Below, one piece after another: positions 17,011 through 24,780 of a stretch of 38,964 bases of DNA (positions within the stretch are counted from its first letter, which is position 1; the number at the start of each line of letters is the position of its first letter). The stretch covers positions 1-38,964 of IMG/VR virus record IMGVR_UViG_3300031766_000023. The stretch is one strand, 5' to 3'. The DNA comes from a virus. The notes beneath the pieces were generated by a model. That model did no database searches, was not told the origin of the DNA, and worked only from the letters and a program-made list of their open reading frames with translations. The position numbers and the translations under genes are program-made.

Positions 17011-17618
17011 TGTTTATGAATCCTTACGAAATATTTGAAAGAGATGAAGATGATAAATTTGGCATCATAGTAGATTGTAAGCATACAGAGACACCTTCTG
17101 TTGATATGGAATTAGATCAGAAGTTAGGACATATAACATTAGAATCTGCCAGACAAGCAGGGTTTAAAAATATTATATTATTTGAAGATCGTGGAGATTT
17201 TGATATAGCCGCATCAGAATTAACAAAGCTAGGAGTATGGAAAGTTATATATGTATTCTCTGGAACACTATTTGGAAAGAAGAGTATAAGGAGTATAAGG
17301 AGATTCCCACATCTAAGTGCATTTGTAAAAGATAATTTTGTTTTTAGAAAGTTCTTTATATTTGAAACTGAAAAGTATAAGTTTTTTGATATTAGAGATC
17401 CATTTCTAGGAAATGTAGTAGATGAATTGACACATGTAAGTATGGATCAATTAGATATAACCTACTTAAATCCATATGAGGATAATTATCAGTTTTTAGA
17501 AACTCTAGCTAATGGTAAAGTGCCAGATATTGATACGTTATTAACAAAATCTGAAGTAGATCGCAAATATGCAGAGGTTATAGTGAAACTTTCTGAGGAC
17601 TTACTGATAAATACATAG
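17010..17618 (+). CDS. Unknown protein coupled to the basic protein
   Basis: 202 residues starting in TAATG with the preceding stop; an alternative ATG is two codons downstream. No family recognised. The N-terminal part has GIIVDCKHTETPSVDMELDQKLGHITLESARQAGFKNIILFEDRGDFD, a fold-like alternation of strands and helices, and the middle has a basic GKKSIRSIRRF segment encoded by a short tandem nonamer repeat. The C-terminal part is acidic. Its last codons (LLINT) contain the late promoter of neck gene 13, so promoter and coding sequence overlap. Coupling suggests it works with the basic 434-residue protein. Confidence 0.65.
   Translation: MFMNPYEIFERDEDDKFGIIVDCKHTETPSVDMELDQKLGHITLESARQAGFKNIILFEDRGDFDIAASELTKLGVWKVIYVFSGTLFGKKSIRSIRRFPHLSAFVKDNFVFRKFFIFETEKYKFFDIRDPFLGNVVDELTHVSMDQLDITYLNPYEDNYQFLETLANGKVPDIDTLLTKSEVDRKYAEVIVKLSEDLLINT
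17607..17613 (+). promoter_or_regulatory. T4-type late promoter ATAAATA inside upstream gene end
   Basis: TGATAAATACATAGTA overlaps the last codons and stop of the preceding gene and lies 43 nt before the gp13 start. Predicted start about 17619, immediately after the stop codon. Confidence 0.78.
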
Positions 17619-17649
17619 TAAGGAAAACAAATTCCAGGAGAATGTATTC

Positions 17650-18387
17650 ATGAGTAAAAAAGCAGAGCTACAAAAAGAGATCGAACTTCGTTTAGGCGGA
17701 GGAATGGTTGATGTTGAACTTGATCCAGAACATTACGAACTTGCTGTAAGAAAAAGTCTTGAGAAATATAGACAGCGAAGTGAAAATGCAGTAGAAGAAA
17801 GTTTTATTATTTTAGATCTACTAGAAGACCAAAGCGAATACACACTCCCAAATGAAGTTATTGAAGTGCGTGATATATACAGACGCACAACAGGTGTAAG
17901 TGCAGGATCAGGTAACGATTTTGAACCTTTTCAATCAGCATATATGCAAACATACCTACTTGGATCATCACGCAAAGGTAGTTTAGCTACATTTGATTTC
18001 CTACAACAAAGCAGAGAAACAATGGGCCGCTTGTTTGGAGCAGAGCTTATGTTTACTTGGCGTCCACAAGATAAAAAACTTATCATACATAGAAAACTTA
18101 AAGCAAATGATAATGCAGTTCTTTGGTGTTACAACTACAGAACAGACGAGAGCCTAATTAGCGATCAATATGCAGGTCCTTGGCTTAAAGATTACTCACT
18201 GTGTCATGCAAAACTTATGATATCAGAAGCACGTGGTAAATTTACACAGATTGCAGGTCCACAAGGTGGAACTACAATGAATGCAGATCAACTTAGATCT
18301 GATGCAATGGCAGAAATCGATAAATTAGAAACTGAGCTAACATTATACAGTGATGGACAAAGCGGCTTAGGTTTTGTTATCGGATAA
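17650..18387 (+). CDS. 13: Neck protein gp13-like
   Basis: 245 residues with CCAGGAG ribosome binding site and a late promoter. It resembles the gp13 neck family: KKAELQKEIELRLGGGMVDVELDPEHYELAVRKSLEKYRQRSENAVEES at the N-terminus, then YTLPNEVIEVRDIYRR, a middle section with FDFLQQSRETMGRLFG, and a C-terminal GPWLKDYSLCHAKLMISEARGKF. In T4, gp13 and gp14 build the neck after DNA packaging and allow tail joining. The marine version is shorter than T4 gp13 (309 residues). The partner genes gp14 and gp15 are in the inverted block at 11550-14009, so neck genes are split between strands. Confidence 0.78.
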   Translation: MSKKAELQKEIELRLGGGMVDVELDPEHYELAVRKSLEKYRQRSENAVEESFIILDLLEDQSEYTLPNEVIEVRDIYRRTTGVSAGSGNDFEPFQSAYMQTYLLGSSRKGSLATFDFLQQSRETMGRLFGAELMFTWRPQDKKLIIHRKLKANDNAVLWCYNYRTDESLISDQYAGPWLKDYSLCHAKLMISEARGKFTQIAGPQGGTTMNADQLRSDAMAEIDKLETELTLYSDGQSGLGFVIG

Positions 18388-18390
18388 TAC

Positions 18391-18419
18391 TTGACAAATA
18401 CTCCTATTTCTTTTATAAT
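18391..18419 (+). promoter_or_regulatory. Sigma70-type promoter, consensus boxes
   Basis: TTGACA (18391-18396), 17 bp, TATAAT (18414-18419), starting 3 nt after the gp13 stop codon. No palindrome in the spacer. It drives the dNMP kinase gene. Confidence 0.9.
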
Positions 18420-18442
18420 ATATTAAAGTATAGGAGATCTTA

Positions 18443-19060
18443 ATGAAAAATGTAATTGGTATATGTGGACTAATAGGACACGGTAAAGATACAGCGGCCG
18501 GATTCTTAATTGAAGAAGGTTTTCAACGTATTAGTTTTGCCGGTGTGTTAAAAGATGCATGTGCTAACATATTTCAATGGGATAGAATACTACTAGAAGG
18601 CAATACTCCAGAAAGCAGAGTTTGGAGAGAAACTGTTGATGAATGGTGGGCAGAGCGTTTAAGTATTCCTAACTTCACACCCAGACTAGCACTACAGCAA
18701 GTAGGCACAGATGTTATGCGTAGACATTTTCATCCAGATATATGGGTAGCGGCATGTGAACGTCAAATTGCAATGACAGATAAAAACGTTGTTATTAGTG
18801 ATTGTAGATTCTTTAATGAACTAAACGTAATAAAACGTTTTGGCGGAACTACCGCAGTTGTTTGGCGAGATAGCGAACCCGAATGGTGGGGAAGTGCGTG
18901 TAAGGCAAACACAGAACATGCACCACACATAATGGAAACACAATACCCAAGTGTTCACCCTAGTGAATGGAGCTGGGCTGGTTGGGCATTTGATAAACAG
19001 ATTAACAATATTGGCACATTAGAAGATTTACGCCAACAAACACTAAAATACTTATTGTAA
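18443..19060 (+). CDS. 1: Deoxynucleoside monophosphate kinase (gp1-like)
   Basis: 205 residues. A P-loop GLIGHGKDT (residues 9-17) at the start, the Lys-Asp-Thr form typical of phage dNMP kinases, followed by SFAGVLKDACANIF (the LID/acceptor style FAxPLKxA), LALQQVGTDVMRRHFHPDIWVAAC and VVISDCRFFNELNVIKRFGG. T4 gp1 has the same order (GVKRSGKDT, AGPIKDAL, LMQALGTDLI, VPDTRQDHEMDAARAMGA). It phosphorylates dNMPs for phage DNA synthesis. It is transcribed from its own sigma70 promoter inside a late region, so it can be made before virion proteins. Confidence 0.88.
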   Translation: MKNVIGICGLIGHGKDTAAGFLIEEGFQRISFAGVLKDACANIFQWDRILLEGNTPESRVWRETVDEWWAERLSIPNFTPRLALQQVGTDVMRRHFHPDIWVAACERQIAMTDKNVVISDCRFFNELNVIKRFGGTTAVVWRDSEPEWWGSACKANTEHAPHIMETQYPSVHPSEWSWAGWAFDKQINNIGTLEDLRQQTLKYLL

Positions 19061-19066
19061 TAAATA
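19060..19066 (+). promoter_or_regulatory. T4-type late promoter ATAAATA touching upstream stop
   Basis: GTAATAAATACATACTATA begins at the last base of the dNMP kinase stop codon; start codon of the next gene is at 19094. Predicted start about 19072. Confidence 0.78.
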
Positions 19067-19093
19067 CATACTATACAATAAGGAATACTCATA

Positions 19094-19708
19094 ATGCGAA
19101 ACGATTATTACAATGACTCTTTGTTAAAAGAGGTTTCTAGTTGTCAACGAAACTTTGATCAAAGTAAGCCCATTGAAAGCGAAAAAATGGCTATCTTAGA
19201 TGAATGGGCTAGTAAACCACCACAGCAAACAGGCACACTAAATTGCACAGTGATTAAAATTACCAATCTAGATTGCACAATACATCTAAGCAAATTATTA
19301 CGTGGTAAAGCAACATATGTAAGAGATAAAATATATCAGCCACAAATACATGGAAATGTATGCTATGTTTGGACGGCTTCAAGTGATCCAGACAATGGAG
19401 CTGATTTTACTTCAGGATTTGAAAGTGGATTGTTAGCCGTAAAAGCAACTATGCTAGGACTTAAAACTGGTTTTGCTAAATGTGGTTTAGCATACGATCC
19501 ATCAGATCAATCTCCAGACTGGAATACATGGAAACATACGTGGGGAATAGATCACAAAAAACATAATAGATTTTTATTTGCAATGGGTATAGGCTACCCC
19601 TTGGAAGACAAGCCTTATTATTGGTCAGAAGGTAATAACAAAACTGAAGGTAATGAACATTATCATAACAAACCAAATTGGGTAGATCTTACGGTAATAG
19701 ACCAATAA
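19094..19708 (+). CDS. Nitroreductase-like protein
   Basis: 204 residues. The order of motifs fits the nitroreductase family: SSCQRNFDQSKPIESEKMAILDEWASKPPQQ near the start (like RRSxRxFxxxPIPxExLxxLLEAAxxAPS), GFESGLLAVKATMLGLKTGFAKC in the middle (like AGxAxQxMLLxAxxLGLGTC), and RFLFAMGIGYPLEDKP at the end (like vVaxlalGyPxexp). Such enzymes bind FMN and reduce quinones, nitro groups or flavins using NAD(P)H. The arginine at the N-terminal FMN site is only loosely present. It has a late promoter and lies just before the sheath gene, odd for a redox enzyme. Overall fold call is moderate; the substrate is not known. Confidence 0.5.
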   Translation: MRNDYYNDSLLKEVSSCQRNFDQSKPIESEKMAILDEWASKPPQQTGTLNCTVIKITNLDCTIHLSKLLRGKATYVRDKIYQPQIHGNVCYVWTASSDPDNGADFTSGFESGLLAVKATMLGLKTGFAKCGLAYDPSDQSPDWNTWKHTWGIDHKKHNRFLFAMGIGYPLEDKPYYWSEGNNKTEGNEHYHNKPNWVDLTVIDQ

Positions 19709-19764
19709 TACCATAATAAACTATATACTTAACTCTGTAACCACCCCTTTTTACGGCACCTACC

Positions 19765-19771
19765 ATAAATA
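19765..19771 (+). promoter_or_regulatory. T4-type late promoter ATAAATA (sheath gene)
   Basis: CCATAAATACATGTAGA lies 43 nt before the sheath start, predicted start about 19777. A short hairpin follows. Confidence 0.82.
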
Positions 19772-19774
19772 CAT

Positions 19775-19790
19775 GTAGACACGATTCTAC
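19775..19790 (+). promoter_or_regulatory. Short 5' leader hairpin of sheath mRNA
   Basis: A 5-bp stem GTAGA / TCTAC with a 6-nt loop lies at the predicted transcript start, followed by GTTTTT. Weak on its own, but it repeats the position of hairpins at other late transcript starts. Confidence 0.35.
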
Positions 19791-19813
19791 GTTTTTAATA
19801 AAGGAGCTAAATT

Positions 19814-22189
19814 ATGGCAAATCTTGTTTCACCTGGAGTTCAGGTAACAATCACAGACGAATCAGTTTACGGTCCAACCGGAACAGGCACAGTTCCAATG
19901 ATGTTCATTGCAACTGGCGAGGACAAGGTTGACCCGACTGGCACAACGGCTATAGCAGCACAGACTGTTAAGTCAAAAGCAGGTAAACCCGTATTAGTAA
20001 CATCACAACGTGAATTAACACAAAACTTTGGTAATGTGGATTTTCATAAAGTAGGCGGCTCTGTCGTTCAAGGTGATGAGACTAACGAATATGGTTTATT
20101 GGCAGCATATTCATTTTTAGGACAAAGCTCAGCAGCATATATTGTTAGAGCAGATGTTGATTTAACATCTTTACGTCCACAAAGCTCAGCACCAACAGGT
20201 CCTGCAGCTAATAACACTTATTGGGTTAACCCAAATAGTTCTAACTGGGGGCTGTTTAAATACACTTCAGCAGCAACAGGTTGGGAAGCGGTTACTCCAA
20301 AAGTAGAAATTACAGACGGTCAAGGCACACCATCAGCAACATCAGTTGCAGGCGATTACTTAGTAGAAGTAGCCGTAGGTGCAGCTGAAACCGAAATTAA
20401 GTATTGGAAAGCACACTCTACACCAGGCGCAGGCGCATGGGTAACAGCAGCAATTGATACATTTGCACCACACTACAGTGAACCAAGTTCACCAAGTGCA
20501 GGTGATACATGGGTTAAAACAACTACACCAGGTAGCGGTTTTGATTTAGCTATTTCACAATACACAACAACAGCAGGTTCATTTGTAAATCAAACAGTTG
20601 ATTATGCAGATGATGCCGCACCAGACGGAACTACAGGCGACATTCCTCAAAATGGATCAGCCGGCGTAGCTAGAACATTAATTGAAGGTGATATGTGGTT
20701 AGATCACGACACTGACAAACTTGTTCTTAAAGTTTACACTTCAGGTGCATGGGCAGATGTTGTTGTAACTGGTTCAAACACAGAGCCAACAGGCACACCA
20801 GTAAATGGAACTGTTTGGCATGATGGCGACATCAACGAATTAGCTATCTACGAAGTTGAAGATGATAGCGGAACACAAAAATGGAAACGTGCAACAAACG
20901 TTTCATATGCAACATCGGCACCAGCACCAGGTTCAGCAGGCGACTATTGGATTGATACTGATGCAGCCGGATACCCATTAATTTATCGTTCAAACGGTAG
21001 TGCATGGGTAGTAAAAGATAACGCAGACCAATCAACATCAAGCGGTGTTGTATTTGGTGACATTACTGCTAATGATACAACAGCAGGACAATTTGAAGCA
21101 ACTCTATTAGCAGGTGCTCCAAATCCATTGTTGCATCCAGCAGGAACAACTGGTATTAATATGTGTCGTTCTGGTGGAACAGTTCGTAAATACGATACAT
21201 CATTAACAACTACTTGGAAATGGCGTAACCATGCTCCAAACCAAACAGACGGTTCGGGATCATTTGGTCGTCACGCCCAAAGAGCAGTAGTAGTAGCGGC
21301 TATGCAAGCAAGTGCAAGTGCTTCAGAAATACTTGAAGAAACAGTAGCATTTAGCTTAATTGCAGCTCCTGGATATCCAGAAATGACTGACGAAATGGTA
21401 ACAATAAACAGTAACAGAAATGAAACAGGTTTTGTTATTATTGATGCTCCATTACGTGTAAGTCCAACAGAAGCAGTTAATTGGGTTAACGGCGTAGGCG
21501 TAAGTGCAAACGGCGAATCAGGATTAGCTACTAAGAATACTTACAGTGCAGTATACTATCCGCATGCATTAACAACAAATCCAGCAACAGGAGATAACGT
21601 TGTTGCTCCAGCATCACACATTGCATTATATACATATGCATACAGTGATAACGTGAGCTTCCAATGGTTCTCACCAGCAGGTTTAACTCGAGGCCAAGTT
21701 CAAAACGCTTCAGGTGTTGGATATTTAGATGCAGAGGATGAATTTAAATCAGTTTCACTTACACAAGGAAACAGAGATACTATGTATGCAGCTAAAATGA
21801 ACCCTATCGCAAGATTTCCTGCAGAAGGTGTTGTAGTGTTTGGTCAAAAAACTTTACACCCATCAGCAAGTGCATTAGATAGAGTTAACGTTGCTCGTTT
21901 AACAGCTTACTTACGTGAAAGATTTGCAGTTATTGCCAGACCTTTCTTGTTTGAGCAAAACGACGAAACTACTAGAAGAAATGCCAAAGGAGCTTTTGAT
22001 GGTTTCTTACAAGGTATCTTATCTTCTAGAGGAGTTTACGACTTCGCAGTTGTGTGTGATGAAACTAACAACACACCAGCAAGAATTGACGCAAATGAAT
22101 TTTGGATTGACGTGGCAATTGAGCCAACTAAATCAGCAGAGTTTATTTACATTCCAATTAGAATTGTAAACACTGGCGAATTAAGCTAA
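19814..22189 (+). CDS. 18: Contractile tail sheath protein (gp18-like)
   Basis: 791 residues, AAAGGAG ribosome binding site. The start MANLVSPGVQVTITDESVYGPTGTGTVPMMFIATGEDK is diagnostic for T4-like sheaths. The C-terminal part contains RFPAEGVVVFGQKTL, SALDRVNVARLTAYLRERF, PFLFEQNDETTRRNAKGAFDGFLQ and EPTKSAEFIYIPIRI, the conserved assembly domain. T4 gp18 has 659 residues; the excess is an insert at about residues 122-405 made of around six W/G-rich repeats of about 40 residues (AGDYWIDTDAAGYPLIY, GSAWVV types). These should project outward from the sheath. It has its own late promoter and terminator and is expected to be very abundant. Confidence 0.95.
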   Translation: MANLVSPGVQVTITDESVYGPTGTGTVPMMFIATGEDKVDPTGTTAIAAQTVKSKAGKPVLVTSQRELTQNFGNVDFHKVGGSVVQGDETNEYGLLAAYSFLGQSSAAYIVRADVDLTSLRPQSSAPTGPAANNTYWVNPNSSNWGLFKYTSAATGWEAVTPKVEITDGQGTPSATSVAGDYLVEVAVGAAETEIKYWKAHSTPGAGAWVTAAIDTFAPHYSEPSSPSAGDTWVKTTTPGSGFDLAISQYTTTAGSFVNQTVDYADDAAPDGTTGDIPQNGSAGVARTLIEGDMWLDHDTDKLVLKVYTSGAWADVVVTGSNTEPTGTPVNGTVWHDGDINELAIYEVEDDSGTQKWKRATNVSYATSAPAPGSAGDYWIDTDAAGYPLIYRSNGSAWVVKDNADQSTSSGVVFGDITANDTTAGQFEATLLAGAPNPLLHPAGTTGINMCRSGGTVRKYDTSLTTTWKWRNHAPNQTDGSGSFGRHAQRAVVVAAMQASASASEILEETVAFSLIAAPGYPEMTDEMVTINSNRNETGFVIIDAPLRVSPTEAVNWVNGVGVSANGESGLATKNTYSAVYYPHALTTNPATGDNVVAPASHIALYTYAYSDNVSFQWFSPAGLTRGQVQNASGVGYLDAEDEFKSVSLTQGNRDTMYAAKMNPIARFPAEGVVVFGQKTLHPSASALDRVNVARLTAYLRERFAVIARPFLFEQNDETTRRNAKGAFDGFLQGILSSRGVYDFAVVCDETNNTPARIDANEFWIDVAIEPTKSAEFIYIPIRIVNTGELS

Positions 22190-22217
22190 TATTTTATATA
22201 TTAAGCAAATAATTACC

Positions 22218-22257
22218 AATAAGGGTTACTTTTTTTAAAGTAGCCCTTATTTTTTTT
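22218..22257 (+). terminator. Terminator after sheath gene
   Basis: A 15-bp stem with one G-U pair (22218-22232 with 22237-22251), TTTT loop, and an eight-T run. It isolates the sheath transcript from the tail tube promoter 11 nt later. Confidence 0.93.
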
Positions 22258-22267
22258 ACCTTTTTGC

Positions 22268-22274
22268 ATAAATA
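22268..22274 (+). promoter_or_regulatory. T4-type late promoter ATAAATA (tail tube)
   Basis: GCATAAATACAATATATAG lies 71 nt before the tail tube start, predicted start about 22280, just upstream of a stem-loop. Confidence 0.83.
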
Positions 22275-22281
22275 CAATATA

Positions 22282-22304
22282 TAGAAAAACTTTAAGTTTT
22301 TCTA
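22282..22304 (+). promoter_or_regulatory. 5' leader stem-loop of tail tube mRNA
   Basis: A perfect 9-bp stem (22282-22290 with 22296-22304) and TTTAA loop, starting about two bases from the predicted 5' end. A second partial copy of the AAAAACTT arm follows at about 22312-22319. A 5'-end hairpin can slow mRNA decay, which would suit an abundant product. Confidence 0.55.
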
Positions 22305-22344
22305 GTAGAAGAAAAACTTATACAGTTTACAAGGAGAAAATAAC

Positions 22345-22935
22345 ATGGCTGTAACAACAAACTTTGGAATACCAGCTACACCAGAAGGGACAGCAACATT
22401 AATGCCTAAGTTGCAATATCGTTTTCGTGTAGTGTTCACTAACATGGGCGGAGCAGGTAATAATACAGATACTACTACGCAAAATGTTATATCAGTTGGT
22501 CGTCCATCATTAACACACGAAGAAGTTATAATTGACTCTTATAACTCAAAGACATATATTGCAGGTAAACATACATGGGAACCAATTACATTGGTTATGA
22601 GGGATGATATGAACTCAAATGTTGTTAAAGCAATTGGTAATCAATTGCAAATGCAACTAGATCATGATTCTCAAGGTGCTAAATCACACACTACTTCCGA
22701 CCAAGCAGGTATGCCATACAAGTTCGCAATGAAAATTGAAACACTAGATGGTTCATCAAAACCCAACGTTTTAGATACATGGGAAGTAGTTGGAGCGTAT
22801 CTATCAAATGTTCAATATGGTGATTTAAACTATGGAACATCTGATATGGTTCAGGTTACTGTAACAATACGTTACGACAACGCATCTAATACAATTGTGT
22901 TTGGCGAAACAGACGAAGATACTTTATCAGCATAA
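22345..22935 (+). CDS. 19: Tail tube protein (gp19-like)
   Basis: 196 residues, AAGGAG ribosome binding site. Position directly after the sheath and motifs NFGIPATPEGTATLMPKLQYRFRVVFTNMG, VGRPSLTHEEVIIDSYNSKTYIAGKHTWEPITLVMRDD, and a C-terminal LDTWEVVGAYLSNVQYGDLNYGTSDMVQVTVTIRYDNA identify the T4 gp19 family. Length is close to T4 gp19 (163) with some extension. It forms the inner tube through which DNA passes. It is followed by an 11-bp hairpin. Confidence 0.93.
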   Translation: MAVTTNFGIPATPEGTATLMPKLQYRFRVVFTNMGGAGNNTDTTTQNVISVGRPSLTHEEVIIDSYNSKTYIAGKHTWEPITLVMRDDMNSNVVKAIGNQLQMQLDHDSQGAKSHTTSDQAGMPYKFAMKIETLDGSSKPNVLDTWEVVGAYLSNVQYGDLNYGTSDMVQVTVTIRYDNASNTIVFGETDEDTLSA

Positions 22936-22947
22936 GAGTTTAACTTC

Positions 22948-22984
22948 AACAGCTTAACCTAGTTAAGCTGTTTGTTGTGCTTTT
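22948..22984 (+). terminator. Hairpin terminator after tail tube
   Basis: A perfect 11-bp stem (22948-22958 with 22962-22972), CTA loop, followed by a mixed T-rich stretch. The weak T-run may allow partial read-through to the following tube-like gene, which has no visible promoter of its own. Confidence 0.7.
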
Positions 22985-23004
22985 AAAATTAAGGTAGCAA
23001 GACG

Positions 23005-23580
23005 ATGAGAGTTAATTACGCTTATGACAAATATAATCAAGGCCAAATAGCTGGCACTGTAAAGGGCGTACCAAGAAATAAGTATTCATTTACTGCTAGT
23101 CTAGATACGAAAGACGGTATTGTGGAACTTGATAAAATAGCAAGTATTACAATGCCTGGTTGGAGTTCTGCGGCAATGACTATGAATTCCTATAACCGCA
23201 AAAAAGTTGTTCAAACAAATTTTGACTATAGTCCTATAACTGTTGTCGCATACGACACTAGAGATCCAGCATACATAGAAACATTCCTTAAAAAATATTC
23301 AAATTACTATTTTGCAGGACCAATGAATTCAGAAGATAGACTAGATCATCTTAATAAACCAAAAGGCTTTAAATTACAAGCCGACCGTAATTACATAAGA
23401 GAGTTAACAATTTATAGATCAGGTAGTAAAACAGATTTAAATACAATATCAGTTTATAATCCATATGTTACAAACATTGATGCAGATACATTGGACTATT
23501 CAGACAGCCAACTAGTCCAATACAGGCTTACCTTCATGTATGAAGGATACGACATAGTATCAACAAATTCAGGACAGTAA
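23005..23580 (+). CDS. Second tail-tube-like protein (gp19 family paralogue)
   Basis: 191 residues. It shares the tube fold signature with gp19: KIASITMPGWSSAAMTMNSYNRKKVVQTNFDYSPITVVAYDTRDP, and a C-terminal SVYNPYVTNIDADTLDYSDSQLVQYRLTFMYEGYD, which is the family's closing strand pattern (dysxsexvxvxxtfxYexx). In T4 the tube initiators and terminators (gp54, gp3) are structural relatives of gp19, so this may be a tube-end or baseplate tube protein rather than a second main tube. It is followed 3 nt later by gp4. A GGTAGCAAGACG leader is a weak ribosome site. Confidence 0.7.
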   Translation: MRVNYAYDKYNQGQIAGTVKGVPRNKYSFTASLDTKDGIVELDKIASITMPGWSSAAMTMNSYNRKKVVQTNFDYSPITVVAYDTRDPAYIETFLKKYSNYYFAGPMNSEDRLDHLNKPKGFKLQADRNYIRELTIYRSGSKTDLNTISVYNPYVTNIDADTLDYSDSQLVQYRLTFMYEGYDIVSTNSGQ

Positions 23581-23583
23581 CTT

Positions 23584-24030
23584 ATGCCTAATTATATGAG
23601 GGGCATATATGAGGTTTCTAATCCCAATAAATACTTAGGTAAAAAAGCACCACGTTATAGAAGTGGGTGGGAGTTAGCAGTATTTCGTATGTGTGATAAT
23701 CATCCAGCCGTATTAGGTTGGGGTAGCGAAACACATAGAATTCCTTATAAAAATCCACTTACTGGTAAACAAACTGTTTATGTGCCTGATATATTATTAG
23801 TGTATAAAGATGCAAAAGGTGGCAACCATGCAGAAATGGTTGAGATAAAACCAGCAAAACAAACATTAGGTGAAGCTAAAAGTCAAATTGATAAAGCACA
23901 AGCCGTAATAAATCATGCAAAATGGACAGCCGCTAGAGCTTGGTGTAAATCACAAGGCATGGGTTTTAGAGTTATAACAGAACATCAGATATTTAATAAA
24001 CCCAAAAACACTAAAAAGAGGAAAAAATGA
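23584..24030 (+). CDS. 4: Head completion nuclease (gp4-like, TnsA-type)
   Basis: 148 residues. RYRSGWELAVFRMCDNHPAVLGWGSETHRIPYKNPLTGKQTVYVPDILLVY then EMVEIKP is the pattern of T4 gp4 head completion proteins, whose TnsA-like nuclease core has Glu49 (SETH), Asp69 (VPD) and Glu87-x-Lys89 (EIK) as metal-site residues. In T4 gp4 is needed to finish DNA-filled heads before tail joining. The end is very basic (KPKNTKKRKK). It overlaps the next gene by 4 nt (ATGA) and lies in the virion cluster, consistent with its role. Confidence 0.85.
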   Translation: MPNYMRGIYEVSNPNKYLGKKAPRYRSGWELAVFRMCDNHPAVLGWGSETHRIPYKNPLTGKQTVYVPDILLVYKDAKGGNHAEMVEIKPAKQTLGEAKSQIDKAQAVINHAKWTAARAWCKSQGMGFRVITEHQIFNKPKNTKKRKK

Positions 24031-24758
24031 TACAAGAAGATTTAGTAATGACGGAGCCTACTAGTCAAGGCGATGTTAAAATATATATTCCTGGCAGTAG
24101 AGATGTAATTGTAAAAATGTCAGGAGGAGCAGATAGTTCAATACTTATGTTCCTTTTAGCAAAATATAAAAATGAATATAATACGGAACTTAATTTTAAA
24201 ATTACAAGCACAGTAGGATCAACTAAACCATATCAGTATGAATTTGCAAATCAAGTAGTAAAGTTTATAGACAAAATATATCCATTAGGTGATTATGAAC
24301 ATCATCATAATGAAAGTTTACCTTCTGGTGAATTTCCAGACGGTGAGGATGAAAATGGTTTTGATGCTAATAAAGAAGCATATAGTGATGACATAGAAAA
24401 TCTAGTGAAAAGTTTACACAACAAGGATTCTGTTCAATACATGGGTATTACAGCAAATCCATCAGCTGAACAATTAGAATTACACAATATTGCAGACGGC
24501 AGAGATTTAGAAAGAGATTCAGATGTTGCAGTTCCTAATAATGAACTTTGGATGGGACCTGGCTTTTACAAATACAACAGACCATTTGCAAAATATGACA
24601 AATTGGTAGTAGCAGAACTATACGATAGATATAATTTAACAGATACATTATTTCCTTTGACTAGAAGTTGTGAAGAAGCTACATTTGATTTCTCTGAACA
24701 TTGCGGAACATGTTGGTGGTGTAAAGAACGTAAATGGGCCTTTGGCAAACTAGCATAA
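24027..24758 (+). CDS. PP-loop ATPase, QueC/ExsB-like
   Basis: 243 residues. An N-terminal PP-loop SGGADSS (residues 32-38) that binds ATP by adenylation, and a C-terminal Cys cluster (Cys215, Cys226, Cys229, Cys232) in the form CX10CX2CX2C followed by ERKWAFG, matching the zinc site of QueC (7-cyano-7-deazaguanine synthase), which ends hCGxCxxCxxRxxAF. Alternative: a PAPS-reductase-like PP-loop protein of marine phages. QueC makes preQ0, used in tRNA queuosine and, in some phages, in modified guanine in DNA. No QueD, QueE or FolE is seen in this window. It starts in ATGA overlap with gp4, so it is made late. Confidence 0.7.
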   Translation: MIQEDLVMTEPTSQGDVKIYIPGSRDVIVKMSGGADSSILMFLLAKYKNEYNTELNFKITSTVGSTKPYQYEFANQVVKFIDKIYPLGDYEHHHNESLPSGEFPDGEDENGFDANKEAYSDDIENLVKSLHNKDSVQYMGITANPSAEQLELHNIADGRDLERDSDVAVPNNELWMGPGFYKYNRPFAKYDKLVVAELYDRYNLTDTLFPLTRSCEEATFDFSEHCGTCWWCKERKWAFGKLA

Positions 24759-24761
24759 ATA
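24755..24761 (+). promoter_or_regulatory. T4-type late promoter ATAAATA on upstream stop codon
   Basis: GCATAAATACTACTATAAT contains the TAA stop of the PP-loop gene. It lies 20 nt before the small terminase start; predicted start about 24767. Confidence 0.82.
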
Positions 24762-24780
24762 CTACTATAATGAGGTTAAC

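Noticed and set aside
17281-17305. Short AGTATAAGG tandem repeat
   Set aside because: Only two and a bit copies inside coding sequence, explained by the basic KSIRSIRR peptide.
23628-23636. AATAAATAC inside gp4
   Set aside because: In-frame coding for NKYL with no gene start nearby; shows that ATAAATA also occurs by chance.
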